Both the position numbers and the translations under genes were made by a program. The notes beneath the pieces are model-generated. The model searched no databases and was not told the DNA's origin. It saw nothing but the letters and a program-made list of their open reading frames with translations. A stretch of DNA of 64,000 nucleotides from Corylus avellana (lineage: Eukaryota > Streptophyta > Magnoliopsida > Fagales > Betulaceae): the NCBI RefSeq assembly GCF_901000735.1, contig NC_081542.1:39971321-40035320 (forward strand). Direction: 5' to 3'. Position 1 is the first letter of the stretch; each line of letters begins with the position of its first letter. Positions 20,801-51,252 of the stretch are shown here, piece after piece.

Positions 20801-23704
20801 GTGTTTCAATCGTAGCTGTAGTAGCTGTCACTCCAGTCACTTCATTCAAACATGCACTTAATGAGATTACAGTGTATGGTTTTGAAGCCAGGAATTAAGT
20901 TCGTTATATATCATCCTAATTAATTAGTATTAATAATGTAATTTGTTAATTTATATACATGTTATTATAACTAATATTTATGTTAGGAAATAGTAAATCC
21001 TCTACGTTCTACTGGAAATTAAAGAAATGCTTGCTTGAAATTTGCCTACTCGAATAACTTGAGGATGTATTAACAAGTTCTTAAAGAAGTCAGAAATCAT
21101 AGCATGATCGAGTGTGGTTAGAGATACTATAATTTTTATTATAAATGTTTTTACAAATTGATGTGAGAGTCCATAATTAATAAATAGAAATGATAAAAGA
21201 GTAATGTTACTTAGTATACTATTATATAAAGTATCACCTATACAATTGTACTAAAACTCTACCCGTTATTTATTTATTTTTACAAATGCTGATTTAAGAG
21301 TAAATTTTCACTTTTATATTATCAAGTTACATGACAGTCTTATAACGGTTTATTAAATAACATTATTATTATTATTATTATTTTTTAACAGATTCCACAC
21401 TTTATTGATAAACAAACAATCACTCAGAGATAAGTTTCTCTCCGCTTACAGTACCATAGATACATGTTGAGATTTCTTTAATCCAAACTCGATCTATGAC
21501 ACCTAATGGCCTCACGAGGCAATGAATAGCTGAATTGGTGTCATGTTTTTCATGATCAAGTCTCCGAAAACGAAAATGCCACATACCATCTTTAATTCCG
21601 TCCACAATATGGCAAATTTTGCTCCAGTTTTTACTCTCCGCCTATTTAAATAATTAAATAAAAAATTTGACTTGTCAAAATCTAATTAATGATTATGATC
21701 ATTTCTAAGGCAACTTCTATATTAATTTTCAATTGATTTCTTTGCTAAGAAGCCACCCAAGGTCTGCGCTTGGGAGATCGGGTTGGATGGGGGGTTGCGT
21801 AGGTCTTAAGTTTGATTTACCCCAAGGGGAAAATAATTAATTAAAACAAAGTTAATTAAATCTATTCCGACCTGTTAACACCCATGTATTATTGATTTTC
21901 CTTTTTTAAAAAAAAATACCATATAGAGTAAAACTATATATGTTGACTTAGAGGAAGAACTAGGAAGTAAAGAAAAATAATAATAACATAAAATACTAGA
22001 ACCAAAATGATAATTAAGGATAAACCATGACCAATCATGGTAATTTAATATTCTATTTTTATTTCTTTTCCTTTCCCCAACTCTTGATTAATTATAATTG
22101 TTTTAGTTGACTTTTTACATTTTGGAATTTTCAAAGAGAGAGAGAGAGAGAAAGCAGACATAATGTTCTCACGTTGTGGATAAGGAGAATATTTTATTTC
22201 TTTTATTAATATTCAACCTAAAGCGATATATATAAAGCAATATTCTATAATATTTTGTACCATTTTCAGATATAGATCCAAGTAATGGGACTTTAGAGAG
22301 AGTAATCCTATCCCTAATTATGTTTCCTAAGAAGTTTGATTGCTTGCAAATACATCATTGGTCATCTGTACCAGCTCATTGTACTTTGAATCAAAGATCC
22401 TGTATACGTAGATTATCTTGGATAATTCCATAGGACATGCTATTAGTCCTCCCCGTCCAATTATTTTAAATCTACCATTAAATTTATGGTACCCACATCT
22501 AAACCCTTTATTTTTAACTAAGTCGTTTAAATGTTGCTACCTCAACATTTATCACTAAGTAATATATAGAGAAAAAAAAGGAAACTTTTTATAGTTCTCT
22601 TGTGCTTTCATGTATGTTTGGAGTACTACAATATTTACTATTATAAGTTTGTGGTACTTATCAATTTCTCACAATACTGATATGCCAGTCTTAATCTATC
22701 ATTAATTTTTTTTTTTTTAAATAGAATTTATCCAAGTGTTGGTTATGAGTCATGACTACTAAATTATCAGCATTGCTGAATATATGTGAGATAAAAAAAT
22801 CTACATCACATAATGGGAGTATTCAATTTTTTCGTCCATATATAATTAGAATGTTCAACCTTTCCTTGTCACTAAAAATTTGTTTTTTAAAAAAATCCTT
22901 TCCTTGAGCGGAAAGAAACCATGTGCATTTTTTCATAATAGAGAAAATGTCCACTAGAAATTTAAATTAAAACAACAAAAGAGCTAGCTAGGTGGAGACA
23001 ATCCCTTCAATCAAACAATATTGTTTTTATTAATTCTAGTCTTTGTTTCATAAAATTGGAAAACTTATAGCTATATCATTAATTATAAACGACTTGCAAA
23101 TTACCTTATCAAGCCAATGTTAAAATTTGACAAAGTTGATTCGTATAATAACATTGTTATTTATTAAACTGTTATACAACTACAATAAATTAAGATAGCA
23201 TGACAGTAAAAATTAATATTTCACTTTCATGTTATCTCAGTCATATAACAATATGATAAATACTATTTCATTCAAAATACCGGTAGAAGAAAAGAGCTAA
23301 CAGATCAAAAATGGTGAGAGGAGAAGATGCTTACCAAGTACCAAAACCACTTGTGGGATTGTGCCAAGAACATGGAACAAGCTGGCACCAAAGACACCAG
23401 TTCCAAACATTTGGAAGAAGAGGTTGGACCCATTGGAAACATATGTCCCTGCCATGGACAGCAAAACCTCGTATATTACTATCATGAACAGCTGCCCCCA
23501 GACCTCTGTTGTGCAAGGCAGGAAGCCATAGATGGGCTCACAGGTAACCGTTGTTGCTTTGAAATCCAGTACTTCAAGGACTGGAGAATGGCTGCCATGG
23601 TGTATGCCATCGGATATAAGGCTGGAATTCTTGCCCAACGAACGGCTCTCTCCTAAATGGGTTATTAGGAGGATTGAGAGGAGGATTAAAGAGACTCTTG
23701 ACAT
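17818..23704 (-). CDS. NCL: Na+/Ca2+ exchanger-like protein with EF-hands (NCL type)
   Basis: Seven exons (23704-23335, 20839-20648, 20423-20242, 19235-19114, 19022-18758, 18476-18174, 18066-17818) join in frame to 560 codons. This plant CaCA-superfamily antiporter should exchange Ca2+ for Na+ across a membrane and sense Ca2+ through its central EF-hands. A signal-like hydrophobic N-terminus (about 1-20) precedes CEPIYGFLPC (55-64). The first membrane block holds the alpha-1 region (about 88-125), with VGMGLLAGST replaced by MGMGLLAGST. Two canonical EF-hand loops lie at DQNNDNYISPKE (295-306) and DISGDSNVTEFE (334-345). The second membrane block (401-560) has the family phrases SLTFSE and FGWS at the C-terminus. 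Exon 2 must start at 20839, which restores phase and the expected VTG. Odd points: Gln118 and Gln456 lie where related exchangers usually have acidic residues, and intron 5 is almost entirely a TRIM. Intron 3 carries nested MITEs. The start is the only ATG before the signal-like segment. Confidence 0.9.
18495..18757 (+). mobile_element. TRIM retrotransposon forming NCL intron 5
   Basis: The left LTR (18495-18575) starts tgttaaattat and ends ataatttaaca, perfect 11-bp inverted ends. It is followed at once by tggtaacagagt (18576-18587), close to the initiator-Met tRNA primer site. The right LTR (18680-18757) aligns along its length with the left one. There is no coding capacity. Intron 5 is 18477-18757, so the element fills all but 18 bp of it, and the GT donor coincides with the LTR terminus. 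A related TRIM lies at 47.3-47.5 kb. Confidence 0.75.
19296..20018. mobile_element. Outer foldback MITE in NCL intron 3
   Basis: The ends are inverted: ggggaaacttcactttagac on the left and, on the other strand, gggaaactttactttatac on the right, extending through the shared gagaagaccc. The flanks aaaaaatcaa (19286-19295 and 20019-20028) are identical, a 9-10 bp Mutator-like target duplication. A second MITE is nested inside. Confidence 0.8.
19429..19765. mobile_element. Inner foldback MITE nested in the outer one
   Basis: Arms gggaaaaatccactttaccc and its mirror gtaaagtggattttccc extend over more than 100 bp, including ctgaaacttcaggggg and caaagtttaaaaatt. A second copy of the same family is at 48773-49107. 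It interrupts the outer element. Confidence 0.8.
21372..21650 (-). mobile_element. 5'-truncated LINE fragment with RNase H-like end
   Basis: The minus-strand open frame ending at 21420 reads HDTNSAIHCLVRPLG ... DRVWIKEIS, which resembles the C-terminal part of the RNase H-like (RVT_3) domain found at the end of plant LINE ORF2. After the stop comes an ataaagtgtgg tail and then (TAA)n, as at LINE 3' ends. It lies in intron 1 of NCL, in the same orientation as the gene. The assignment rests on a weak motif match. Confidence 0.45.
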
Positions 23705-24761
23705 TGTGTTGAAGACGAGAAAGCTGAAAAATGGACTTGATAGCAACTTTTGGGAGATTTAAGAAGGTTTTTATATGGGAATAGAAAAAAAAAGAAAAGT
23801 TTTTAGATAGACAAAAGGACACAAGTTGTACACAGAGCAGTCCTAGGCTTTTTCCCCGCTAGTTTTCAAATAAAGAAAGGAAAGGTAGGTCTAGTAGTTG
23901 ATATATAACTGAGGTAGCGTGCAAGCATACAGATTTATACAACTTGCTTTGAGACCACTCCTCTACTCTCTTCCCATTAAATTCCCGACGTCCTCATCAG
24001 GCCACGTCATGTGGTACTCCAGTACGTACTCTAATACCATTTGAAATAACCAAGAGAAAGCGTTAGTCACATTTGCGTTACCACTCTCAAATAACTAATC
24101 AAATTTTATTTAGTAAGGAATCAATGTATAACTTAACACTAATGAGCTCTTTTATAATCCACTCATTTTTATGTTATCTTCTCAATATGAGACTGAAATG
24201 TTACAAATTTAGTTACCAGTCCTAATTGAAGCCGACATTTTTCCATGGGAAGCAAAGTGGGGTTTGAATTTGTCTTTCACCGTACTCCACAAAAACAGAC
24301 ATGTGCATTAGAACTTTCAATATTTGACTTTGAAGGCTTAGAAAATTCCCGTTTCATCGCTCTCTTGCTAGAATAGGCTTTGAAGACATCTTGTGTGGCA
24401 CCCAAGTTCTTGAAAACGATTTACCAGTAATTAACCTTGCCTCCGCTTCCCTTTTAGAAGTGTACGATTTTAGTGAAATTACTTATCAATAATAACAATA
24501 ATGATAATAACTTATTTGATTCAATTTACACTTAAAAAAAAAATTAAAAAAATTGACTTAAGTGTCGTAATTTGTTTAACGGTCTAGATTTAATTTAATT
24601 TTTTTCATAAAAACTTGAAATTAAATCTTAACCATTAAAAAAATATAATTTTGTTTACAGCACCTAAGCCAAATCTCATTTCTTTAATTATATGACTTCG
24701 AGCCAAGAGCTACTCACACCATATTGCTGAAATTTGACTCATCCGTCCATCAGTGGCACAT
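23705..24761. promoter_or_regulatory. Upstream region of NCL
   Basis: This contains the presumed promoter and leader of NCL. No gene is seen, and the stretch is otherwise AT-rich and unannotated. Confidence 0.4.
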
Positions 24762-24770
24762 TTGATATTA

Positions 24771-24925
24771 AGGGTCATGATACTAAGAACGCCGGCGTGC
24801 TTGATCATGCATGCCAAGCTTTTTTTTTTTTAATAATTATAATAATAAAATATTATATTTTATTATTTTAAAATATAAAATCACCCCGGCGTGCATCACG
24901 CCGGGCGTGAAGTTTAACATCACCC
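24771..24925. mobile_element. Mutator-like MITE with 9-bp target duplication
   Basis: This 155-bp element is flanked by ttgatatta on both sides (24762-24770 and 24926-24934), an exact 9-bp duplication. Its ends are inverted: agggtcatgatactaagaac and, on the other strand, gggtgatgttaaacttcacg, both leading into a gccggcgtg core motif. The short AT-rich centre has no coding capacity. Confidence 0.85.
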
Positions 24926-24934
24926 TTGATATTA

Positions 24935-25944
24935 AACTTGGCTGCTACATGAATGGGTCATGAATACATATAGGCAAGTGGCACAAGACGTGCAAATTCA
25001 GCCATTGCACATGATCCAATTTCTAAAATCCAGTTGAATTTAGTAAGATTTTGATATCATATTGAATCCATAACAAAATGAGCTAACAGTCCATTTTGGT
25101 GAGTAGATGGTGCACGAGGAATTTTCCATGGTATATATATAGTAGGTGTTGAACAAATAAATTATATTTAGTGGGGAGCCAATGGATCTGCTCAAATTAA
25201 ATTAAGAGAATTTTTTTTTTTTTTTAATCAAATGCGGAAAAAGGTTACAAGGGAAATGAAGAGAAATTCTTGAGTATCAATAAAACACTACGGGCACAAA
25301 GATATAGACAACGGATTTAATACTTTAATGATTTGGTGACGGGTAAGCAGATTAAACTTTGTCTACTTTTTGAAGACGAGATCTCAATTTGCATGTGGCT
25401 TCCATCACCCCCGTATTCAGTTTAAAACACATATAAACATGTGTCCAATAATGTTTCCTCCTTCCTCCTCGGAAAATCAAAAGGGATCACTTAAAAGATG
25501 GATCAAATTCTCAACAATTCAAACAGTAAATGCAAGACAGATTTTATGGGATCTATCTGTGCCAACAAAAGGACAGGTTACCCAAAATCTACTCAGACAA
25601 GTGATTCCCATAAAAGGACTCACATTTGTTATTCGAATTGCTAACAATCTGAATAAAAAAATTGTTGAGAATCTCTATCCCTTGAAAATATGATTGCTGC
25701 ATAAACAAGAATATTAATGAAAAAACTATTAAAAAAATAACTTGAGCGCGTCAAATGAGTACAGCCAACTGCGAAGGCATCAACCAGCCCAAAATTTCCT
25801 ATCCAATATTTCAGCAAGAGAAAAAAAACAATGCAGGCAGCTCATCCATGACTGCACAGTTCTCAAGATTAATACATATAATTACAAGAAAATTCCTAGG
25901 CTAACTGATCTAGGCCCCACGATTTGCTTCCCCCAACAGCAAGA
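24935..25944. other. Intergenic and helicase 3' region
   Basis: Lies between NCL and the stop codon of the helicase gene. It includes the helicase 3' untranslated region nearest 25944. A 107-codon open frame at 25370-25693 has no recognisable features and I do not support it. Confidence 0.5.
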
Positions 25945-45216
<19,272 letters not shown>

Positions 45217-45384
45217 TGTTCGTAATGCTTTGCTTCTACGCGTTCGTATTGGTTCGCTGCTACTCGTAGAAGCTTTTAGCCGGTTCTCACTGTAGGCAGT
45301 AGTTTTCAGGATTAATAGAAGGGTTACAAACAAAATTGTCACAACATTTCCAACAAAACTATTGTACTGCTCAAATTACAAATT
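45217..45384. promoter_or_regulatory. Upstream region of the DHX35-type gene
   Basis: The short stretch upstream of the helicase ATG presumably holds its leader and core promoter. A foldback MITE starts within about 170 bp of the start codon, so the promoter may be compact or may include MITE sequence. Confidence 0.4.
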
Positions 45385-45676
45385 TGTTTGGGTAAAGACG
45401 TAAAGTCCACCTTCTCCCTCAAAATTACTAATCCAATGTTCCTTTCACTTAGAATTACGACAATATCCCCTAAAACTATTAAAAATTTGACAATATCTCT
45501 CAATGTTAGCAAAAAAAAATAATAATAACAAAAATAACCTTAAATATTTGTCAATAAAACAAAAATATTTCTATAAATTAAAAAACAACAAAAAAAACAT
45601 ACAAATTAAAATTTTTTTTAACAAAAACGATTTCTTAAAAAAAATTGTCACTCCCTTTTTCATTTTTTTTTTTTAA

Positions 45677-45721
<45 letters not shown>

Positions 45722-45857
45722 TTTGTTAAGTGTATTTCCGTCATTAAGGGGGACATTGACAATTTTTAATAGTTTGGAGGAGACATTATTACAATTAAAA
45801 GTTTGGAGAGACATTATCAATTAGGTGGTAGTTTGAGAGATATGTAAACTTTTCTCA
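45385..45857. mobile_element. Foldback MITE upstream of the helicase gene
   Basis: The left part (caatgttcctttcac, gacaatatcccctaaaac, aaaaatttgacaatatc) is mirrored on the right (gacaatttttaatagtttgg, gagacattattac, agacattatc). The two arms meet at a (TA)n tract (45678-45718). Boundaries are approximate and no target duplication was identified. Confidence 0.5.
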
Positions 45858-45965
45858 ATTTGTTTATTGTATCTACTACCTTTTCCACGAATTATATATT
45901 TCACACTCTATTTTTTAAAATATTATTTTAACTCTACCGTTTTCTTCTCCTCTCTCTTTTAGTTA

Positions 45966-46229
45966 TTGTTAGGCAAATGGTTTTGCATTTCTTATTGTAT
46001 TAGAAATAATTGATGTGATATCCAGTTATGAAATTTTTTGTATGAAAAGTGAAAAGGTTTTGTTTTTTGGTTATTTTTTTGTTTGAATAGTAATAAAAAG
46101 TGAATAATGTAATATAAAAGGTGAAAAAAAATAAATAAATAAAGTTAGAATTTTTTTTGTTTTGATTTTTTTTAGGAAAATGGTGTGTGAATAGTAATGA
46201 GTGGATGAAACGGTTTGCCAAACACGACA
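45966..46229. mobile_element. Tourist-like MITE
   Basis: The ends are inverted: ttgttaggcaaatggtttt and, on the other strand, tgtcgtgtttggcaaaccgttt. The core contains phrases like the MITE at 15593-15844 (gaatagtaat, aaaaagtgaa). The flanking triplets do not match perfectly. Confidence 0.55.
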
Positions 46230-47280
46230 TTTCTCTTTCTTTCTTTTTTTCTTTTTTCCGGACAATAGTGCAAAAAGGGTAACAAGGGATCAAATTGAAA
46301 AAGGGTAGGCTCCCAACAACAAAATCTGAACAGAAAAAAAAAAAAATACAAGGAAAAAAAAAAACAAATAATAGGCAATAGAACCAGAAAGGATTCAGGC
46401 CTTTCTAAGGGCCACATGAAGCGGTAACAAAGGGAAAAGGAACTCGATGAGGAGTCTCAAATGGTAAAAGTAGCAACCACCATGAAGTGGTTGTGCAAGG
46501 GAAGTATTCTCGAGAACCAAACGGATTCCATCAACAAGAAATAGACATCGGCTACAAAAGTCTCTACTACAAGATCAAACCACATCAAACCAAATGGATT
46601 CCATCAATAAGAAATGGACACGGGCTACAAAAGTCTCCACTACAAGATTAAACCACATCAGATTTGGAAGATAGGAACTCACCAAAAACAACTAGGAAAG
46701 CAATAAAAAAAAAAAGCATTACAGAAAAACAACAAACACAAAAATACAACTAAAAGCCAAACTATTGCCACAGGGGAGGAAGTGGCGGCGGTGGAAGGCA
46801 ACTAATGGCGGGCCAGAAGCGTGTAGACTCCATGTGCCAATGAGTGCATGTGAGGGCCATGTGCATGAGTGTGTGAAGCAGACAAGACAATGCAGGGTAG
46901 CAACGAGACTCAAAGAAGCTGTATAGGGCAGTGGTGTGGCATGTGAAAGGGTAGGATTAGTGAAAAATGACAAATCTGAAAAGAAAAAACTATCAATAGC
47001 GAGGATAACGGTAGATGTGGCTAACGGGAGGGCGAAATGGAGGCCAGGTGCAGCACTTCTGTGGTGGTCGAAAAGGTGGAAAATCGAGCGGCAATCTAGG
47101 AAAGGATCAGCGAACACCAAGAATAAATTAAAAAAAAAATGGAGAAAAACAAAGGGAAAGTTTGCACAAAAATAAGAAAATAAAAGAGAGGGGAGGAGGA
47201 TGGAAGCCACACCTCCTCCCAAGGAGGCAATCACAAGTAGGTGGTGAAGCATCATGAAAGATGTGGGGAAAAAATCACAA
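46230..47280. other. Intergenic, unassigned repeat-like sequence
   Basis: No supported gene. A minus-strand frame of 178 codons at 46719-47255 is compositionally odd and has no domain I recognise. A two-unit tandem repeat lies at 46516-46661. Confidence 0.4.
46516..46661. repeat. Tandem duplication of 73 bp
   Basis: Two adjacent units (46516-46588 and 46589-46661), each starting accaaaYggattccatcaa, share most bases. The period is 73 bp. Confidence 0.8.
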
Positions 47281-47548
47281 AGGGTTTCAAAGAGTTTATC
47301 TCAAGAGATAAGTTAAGCTTTTTGGATAACAAATAATTTAACATGATATCAAAGTTAATGGTCCTGGTATCAAACCTTGACTCCGTCAATTTATCCTCTA
47401 TTTAAATTAAATATTTTACGTGTTGGGCCTCACCCATTAAAAGGGAGTTTGAGACTACACGTGAGGGTGAGTGTTAAAGTAATGATTAAGTAATTAAATT
47501 TACATCTTCCTATCAGCTTAATCTTTTGAGATAACAAGTAATTTAACA
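47281..47548. mobile_element. TRIM retrotransposon, left LTR truncated
   Basis: The right LTR (47472-47548) starts tgttaaag and ends tttaaca. The left LTR is represented only by its end (...ggataacaaataatttaaca), followed by tgatatcaaag, a degenerate initiator-Met primer site. The LTR aligns with that of the TRIM in NCL intron 5. No coding capacity. Confidence 0.6.
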
Positions 47549-48741
47549 AAGCTATTCACAACTTTCTTATCACTAGTGACCCATCTTATTGGATGACCGA
47601 GTCCTGGGTTTAACATAAGTAACAAAAGATATCCACACCGGATTCTTGGGTTAATCAACATGGGGAACCAGGAGTAGACACTCATGCCCTAGGCCTCATG
47701 TGTTTGTCGATTTCTACAGTTTTATGCTTTCTTAAAGAACAACTTAGTAGACACCCATGCTAAATCATTTAAAAAAGAAAAAAATTAGAGTAAATACTCA
47801 TGCCTAATTCGTTACTTAGGAAAATCAATAGCTTAAGGAGTAGATACCAATGCCCTTAGGTTGACAAACATTAGATATTCATAATATGATCAAAACATTG
47901 ACATATTGATATATTAGCTAAATATAATTAGTGGTGGATATTAAAGTTCTACCTTTTTATCATTATCAACTCAAATCCAATCTTTGTTTTATTTTACTTT
48001 TGGAATTAATTTTAAACAAAATTTAGCAATCCTCGTGGGAATGACCCCGTACTTGCACCCTATACTACTGTGTTGACCTCATGCACTTACGGGTAAAACA
48101 TCCAATTATTTGTTTATTAATTTAGGTAGGTAATTGTGACAACAGTGATACTATCCCTAGCCAAGCAGTCGTTTCCGATCAATGATGTATAGGTCCCATC
48201 ATTCTTGCCCATCTTTAATGTGATTCATGCATGTCACGATATGCCCCATCAAGCAGCCCTTAAGTGCAATGGACTGTCGCTCCACCATACACATCCTTGT
48301 CGCAATTAACACATCCAAAAATAACTTCAAAACGGGGTGCAGTCTCGTGGGGCGACCACCCATGCTCTTGATGCAGTAGTGGCTTGCTTTGCACACAATA
48401 GCCCTACAGTGGAACCTCAACAAATTCTGGCGTAGCGTTTGGTCGTGAAGATGTGACCTTTCCCACTTTCATTTTCCATTCATTTGTACTTATCATAGCG
48501 TCTTTATAATGTGAGTGTAGTATTATACTATACTAAAACCATTGAAATATTATGATACCACATGAGTGGTTGTGTTATTGTAATGGAGTTTTGATAGAAT
48601 AGGGTTTTAATAGATGTTTTGATAAAAGTATAAAAAAGGGATTGTACGGCAAGGAAAAATATGCGTAAATGCGTCGTTGTGCTTGCCAAATTTGGTTAGG
48701 ATGAAAACAAGGTTTTAAAATGGTGTTTTTACAAAAGTAGA

Positions 48742-48772
<31 letters not shown>
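47549..48772. other. Intergenic, probable LTR debris
   Basis: No gene. The phrase cctcgtgggaatgaccccg with tatactactgtg (about 48030-48075) resembles sequences common in plant Ty3/gypsy elements, but it is only a fragment. A (TA)n tract is at 48748-48772. Confidence 0.35.
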
Positions 48773-49107
48773 GGGAAAATGCAGTTTACCCCCTGAAGTT
48801 TCAGGAGTTTTTCAATTTTAACCCCAAAGTTCAAAAATTGGCAATCTACCCCCCTGAAGTTTCAAAAATTGGCAATTTAAACCTTCTGTTACTAATTTCC
48901 GTTAAATTGGACAGAAATTAAAAAAAAAAAAAAAGCCCGAGGGTAATGATGTAATTTCATAGATTTTCGTCCATTTAGACGAAAAATTGAACGGGGGATT
49001 TAAATTGCCAATTTTTTAAACTTCAGGGGGGTAGATTGCCAATTTTTGAACTTTGAGGTTAAAATTGAAAAACCCCTGAAACTTCAGGGGGTAAACTGCA
49101 TTTTCCC
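48773..49107. mobile_element. Foldback MITE, same family as 19429-19765
   Basis: Arms gggaaaatgcagtttacccc and its mirror ggggtaaactgcattttccc extend inward with ctgaaacttcagg, caaagttcaaaaattggcaa and the shared centre. The element sits in a (TA)n tract, so the target duplication cannot be resolved. Confidence 0.8.
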
Positions 49108-49309
49108 CATATATATTATAGATTTGAAAGTTTGAAGTTTTCCAACATTTTAAATTGGTAATTTTCCATGTATACATGTAGTTTACAATGTCTCTATGGA
49201 TCCGTTGAAGTGAAAAGTACACAAAAGGCGGGGTTTTGGGAGAACTTTGGGAAAATCAAAGTGTTGGTCGATCGAACTCTTGCAATGCTATGAAAATTAA
49301 GGTTTTCAC

Positions 49310-49594
49310 TATTGGATCTTATAATCTTACAAATATTACATGAGATAATCTTATCTCAATTTGTTTAGATTGTATCTCAGGTTGTTTTAATTTGTTTAAA
49401 TTGTATCTCTAGTTGTTTTAATTGTATAATTTGATTTATTTGTACCAACATTATCTTAGGATAATATCATAGTTGTTAGGATAAGATCGCAGTTATTTGT
49501 ATATTTCAAACTTCACTTGTAAGTCTGCTTATAAATATATGAGAAGATAAAGACCTTATTAAGACTTTACAAATCAATATCCATTTGTCATTAT
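49310..49594 (+). repeat. Copia 5' LTR
   Basis: Starts tattggatcttataatc and matches the 3' LTR at 58326-58613 at most positions. The differences between the two LTRs (for example the deleted and substituted bases near the start and in cgcagttatttg) indicate an old insertion. Confidence 0.85.
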
Positions 49595-49672
49595 CTAGTA
49601 TTAGAGCTTTATGACAAACGTTACTTACTGCTACTTCCGCCAATTTTTTTTTCTCCTCCTATTTTAAATATT

Positions 49673-50840
49673 ATGTCTGAGAAAACTACCAATATCTTCA
49701 TCACCCAACCATCGGCAACACCTACACCACAAAACCTCACCAACCTTTCCATATATCGTCTTACGAGTGCCAATTATCCACTGTAGCGCACCATCATTGT
49801 CCCTTATTTGGAAAGACATAATTTCTTCGGTTATGTCATTGGAGAATTACCATGTCCTCCACATCGTATTGTCTCCGCAAGTAGCACATCCACCTCAGCA
49901 GCTATGGTTGAGAATCCAACTTACTCAACCTAGGTATCAACAGGATAAACTTATCTTGAGTGCCTTGATTTCTTCTCTTTCTACAAACATCTTGGCACAT
50001 GTTGTTAACCTGGAAACCTCACGTAAGGTTTGGGTCGTCTTGGAGAAAATGTTTGCCTTTCAATCCAAGGCACATGTGATGCAATCTCGCTTCCAACTTG
50101 CACCGTTGAAGAAAAGGGCAATGTCTATCTCTGATTACTTTGAAAAGGCACAAACTTTGGCATAAAACTTGGCTGCCATTGGTGAACCTATCAAAGAATC
50201 CGACTTGGTTTCCAGCATCTTTGCAAGGTTGAGTCTAGAATATGACTCACTTGTCACCAATTATACAACTCATCTTGAGCCAGTTATGCTTGACAACTTG
50301 TATGGTCATCTATTAATTCATGAACAACGACTTGAATCTTTTCATGCCGCAGATGATATTATTGTTCCCATAAATGAATGTTGTACAACGGAACAGTTCC
50401 AATTCTGGCAAAAATTAGAAGACATTTTCACCTCACTCAGGTCAATCTTCTAGCTGTGGAAGAGGTAGGGGCATGGTTGTGGTTTCCATCAATTCTCTCA
50501 ACAATCTTCTTCCCAAAATCGTCCTTTTTGCCAAATATGCAGTAGAGTTGGTCATCTTGCCTCTAAGTATTATAATCGGTTCAATCATTCATACCACAGT
50601 GAAACCCCAAATTCGGCTGCTTATCTCATCACTCAAAATTATGTACCTAATCTCAATTGGTATCATGATACTGTTGCAACAAATCATCTAACTAATGATT
50701 TGTCCAACCTCAATCTTAAGGCTGACGAATACAAAGGCACTGATAAAATCAGAGTTGGTAATGGCCAAAGTTTTGATATTCTTCACACTGGTCTTGCTAA
50801 AATTCCTTCCTCTAACTGAATTTTTTCTTTGAACAATTTG
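49673..50840 (+). pseudogene. Copia gag/protease region, copy 1, degraded
   Basis: A UBN2-type copia gag can be followed from the ATG at 49673 through the phrases FFGYVIGELP, VWVVLEKMF and LAAIGEP. It is cut by in-frame stops, several of them TAG or TAA where the family has Trp or Asp. The CCHC knuckle near 50529 has lost its last Cys (to Tyr). Fragments of the protease region follow. Repeated at offset 1762. Confidence 0.8.
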
Positions 50841-51080
50841 CTCTATGTTCCTCAAATTGAAAAAAAAAAAAAATTAATTTATGTTAATCAATTTACTCAT
50901 GATAACCAAGTTTTTATTGAGTTTCATCCTTATTTCTTTCGTGTTAAGGATCTTCGTTGGGGAATTTACTTCTCCAAGGCCCGAGTAAGGGAGGACTCTA
51001 TCCTTGGCCGTCTACCTCTCTCTTCTCATCCACTCGTGCTGCTTTTGTTGGTGAACGTGTCTCTGTTGATCAATGGCATT

Positions 51081-51180
51081 NNNNNNNNNNNNNNNNNNNN
51101 NNNNNNNNNNNNNNNNNNNNNNNNNNNNNNNNNNNNNNNNNNNNNNNNNNNNNNNNNNNNNNNNNNNNNNNNNNNNNNNN
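51081..51180. other. Assembly gap (100 N)
   Basis: One hundred N inside the copia element; the sequence before the gap is repeated after it. Confidence 0.98.
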
Positions 51181-51252
51181 TTTCGGGTAATCGGGTCGCG
51201 GGTCTTAACGGGTCCTAATCGGGTCTACCCGATTACCCGTTTTGCCAGCCCT
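51181..51252. mobile_element. Right end of a hAT-type MITE
   Basis: The sequence is rich in cgggt/acccg and ends cccgttttgccagccct(a), the complement of the agggctggcaaaacggg terminus seen on the element at 11064. It is followed by gttatttg, the site that is uninterrupted in the 5' LTR near 49497. The left end is lost in the gap. Confidence 0.75.

Noticed and set aside
20850..20872. Alternative NCL exon 2 acceptor at attaag
   Set aside because: It puts a stop in the required phase. The acceptor at 20840 (gaatgaag) restores phase and the family sequence.
25370..25693. Plus-strand open frame of 107 codons beyond the helicase stop
   Set aside because: It opposes the helicase 3' region, has no recognisable motif, and its composition is ordinary intergenic sequence.
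46516..46661. CRISPR-like or centromeric satellite array
   Set aside because: There are only two adjacent units without spacers; it is a simple local duplication in plant DNA.
46719..47255. Minus-strand open frame of 178 codons
   Set aside because: The composition is dominated by Phe, Leu, Ser and His, with no recognisable domain, and the region is repeat-like.
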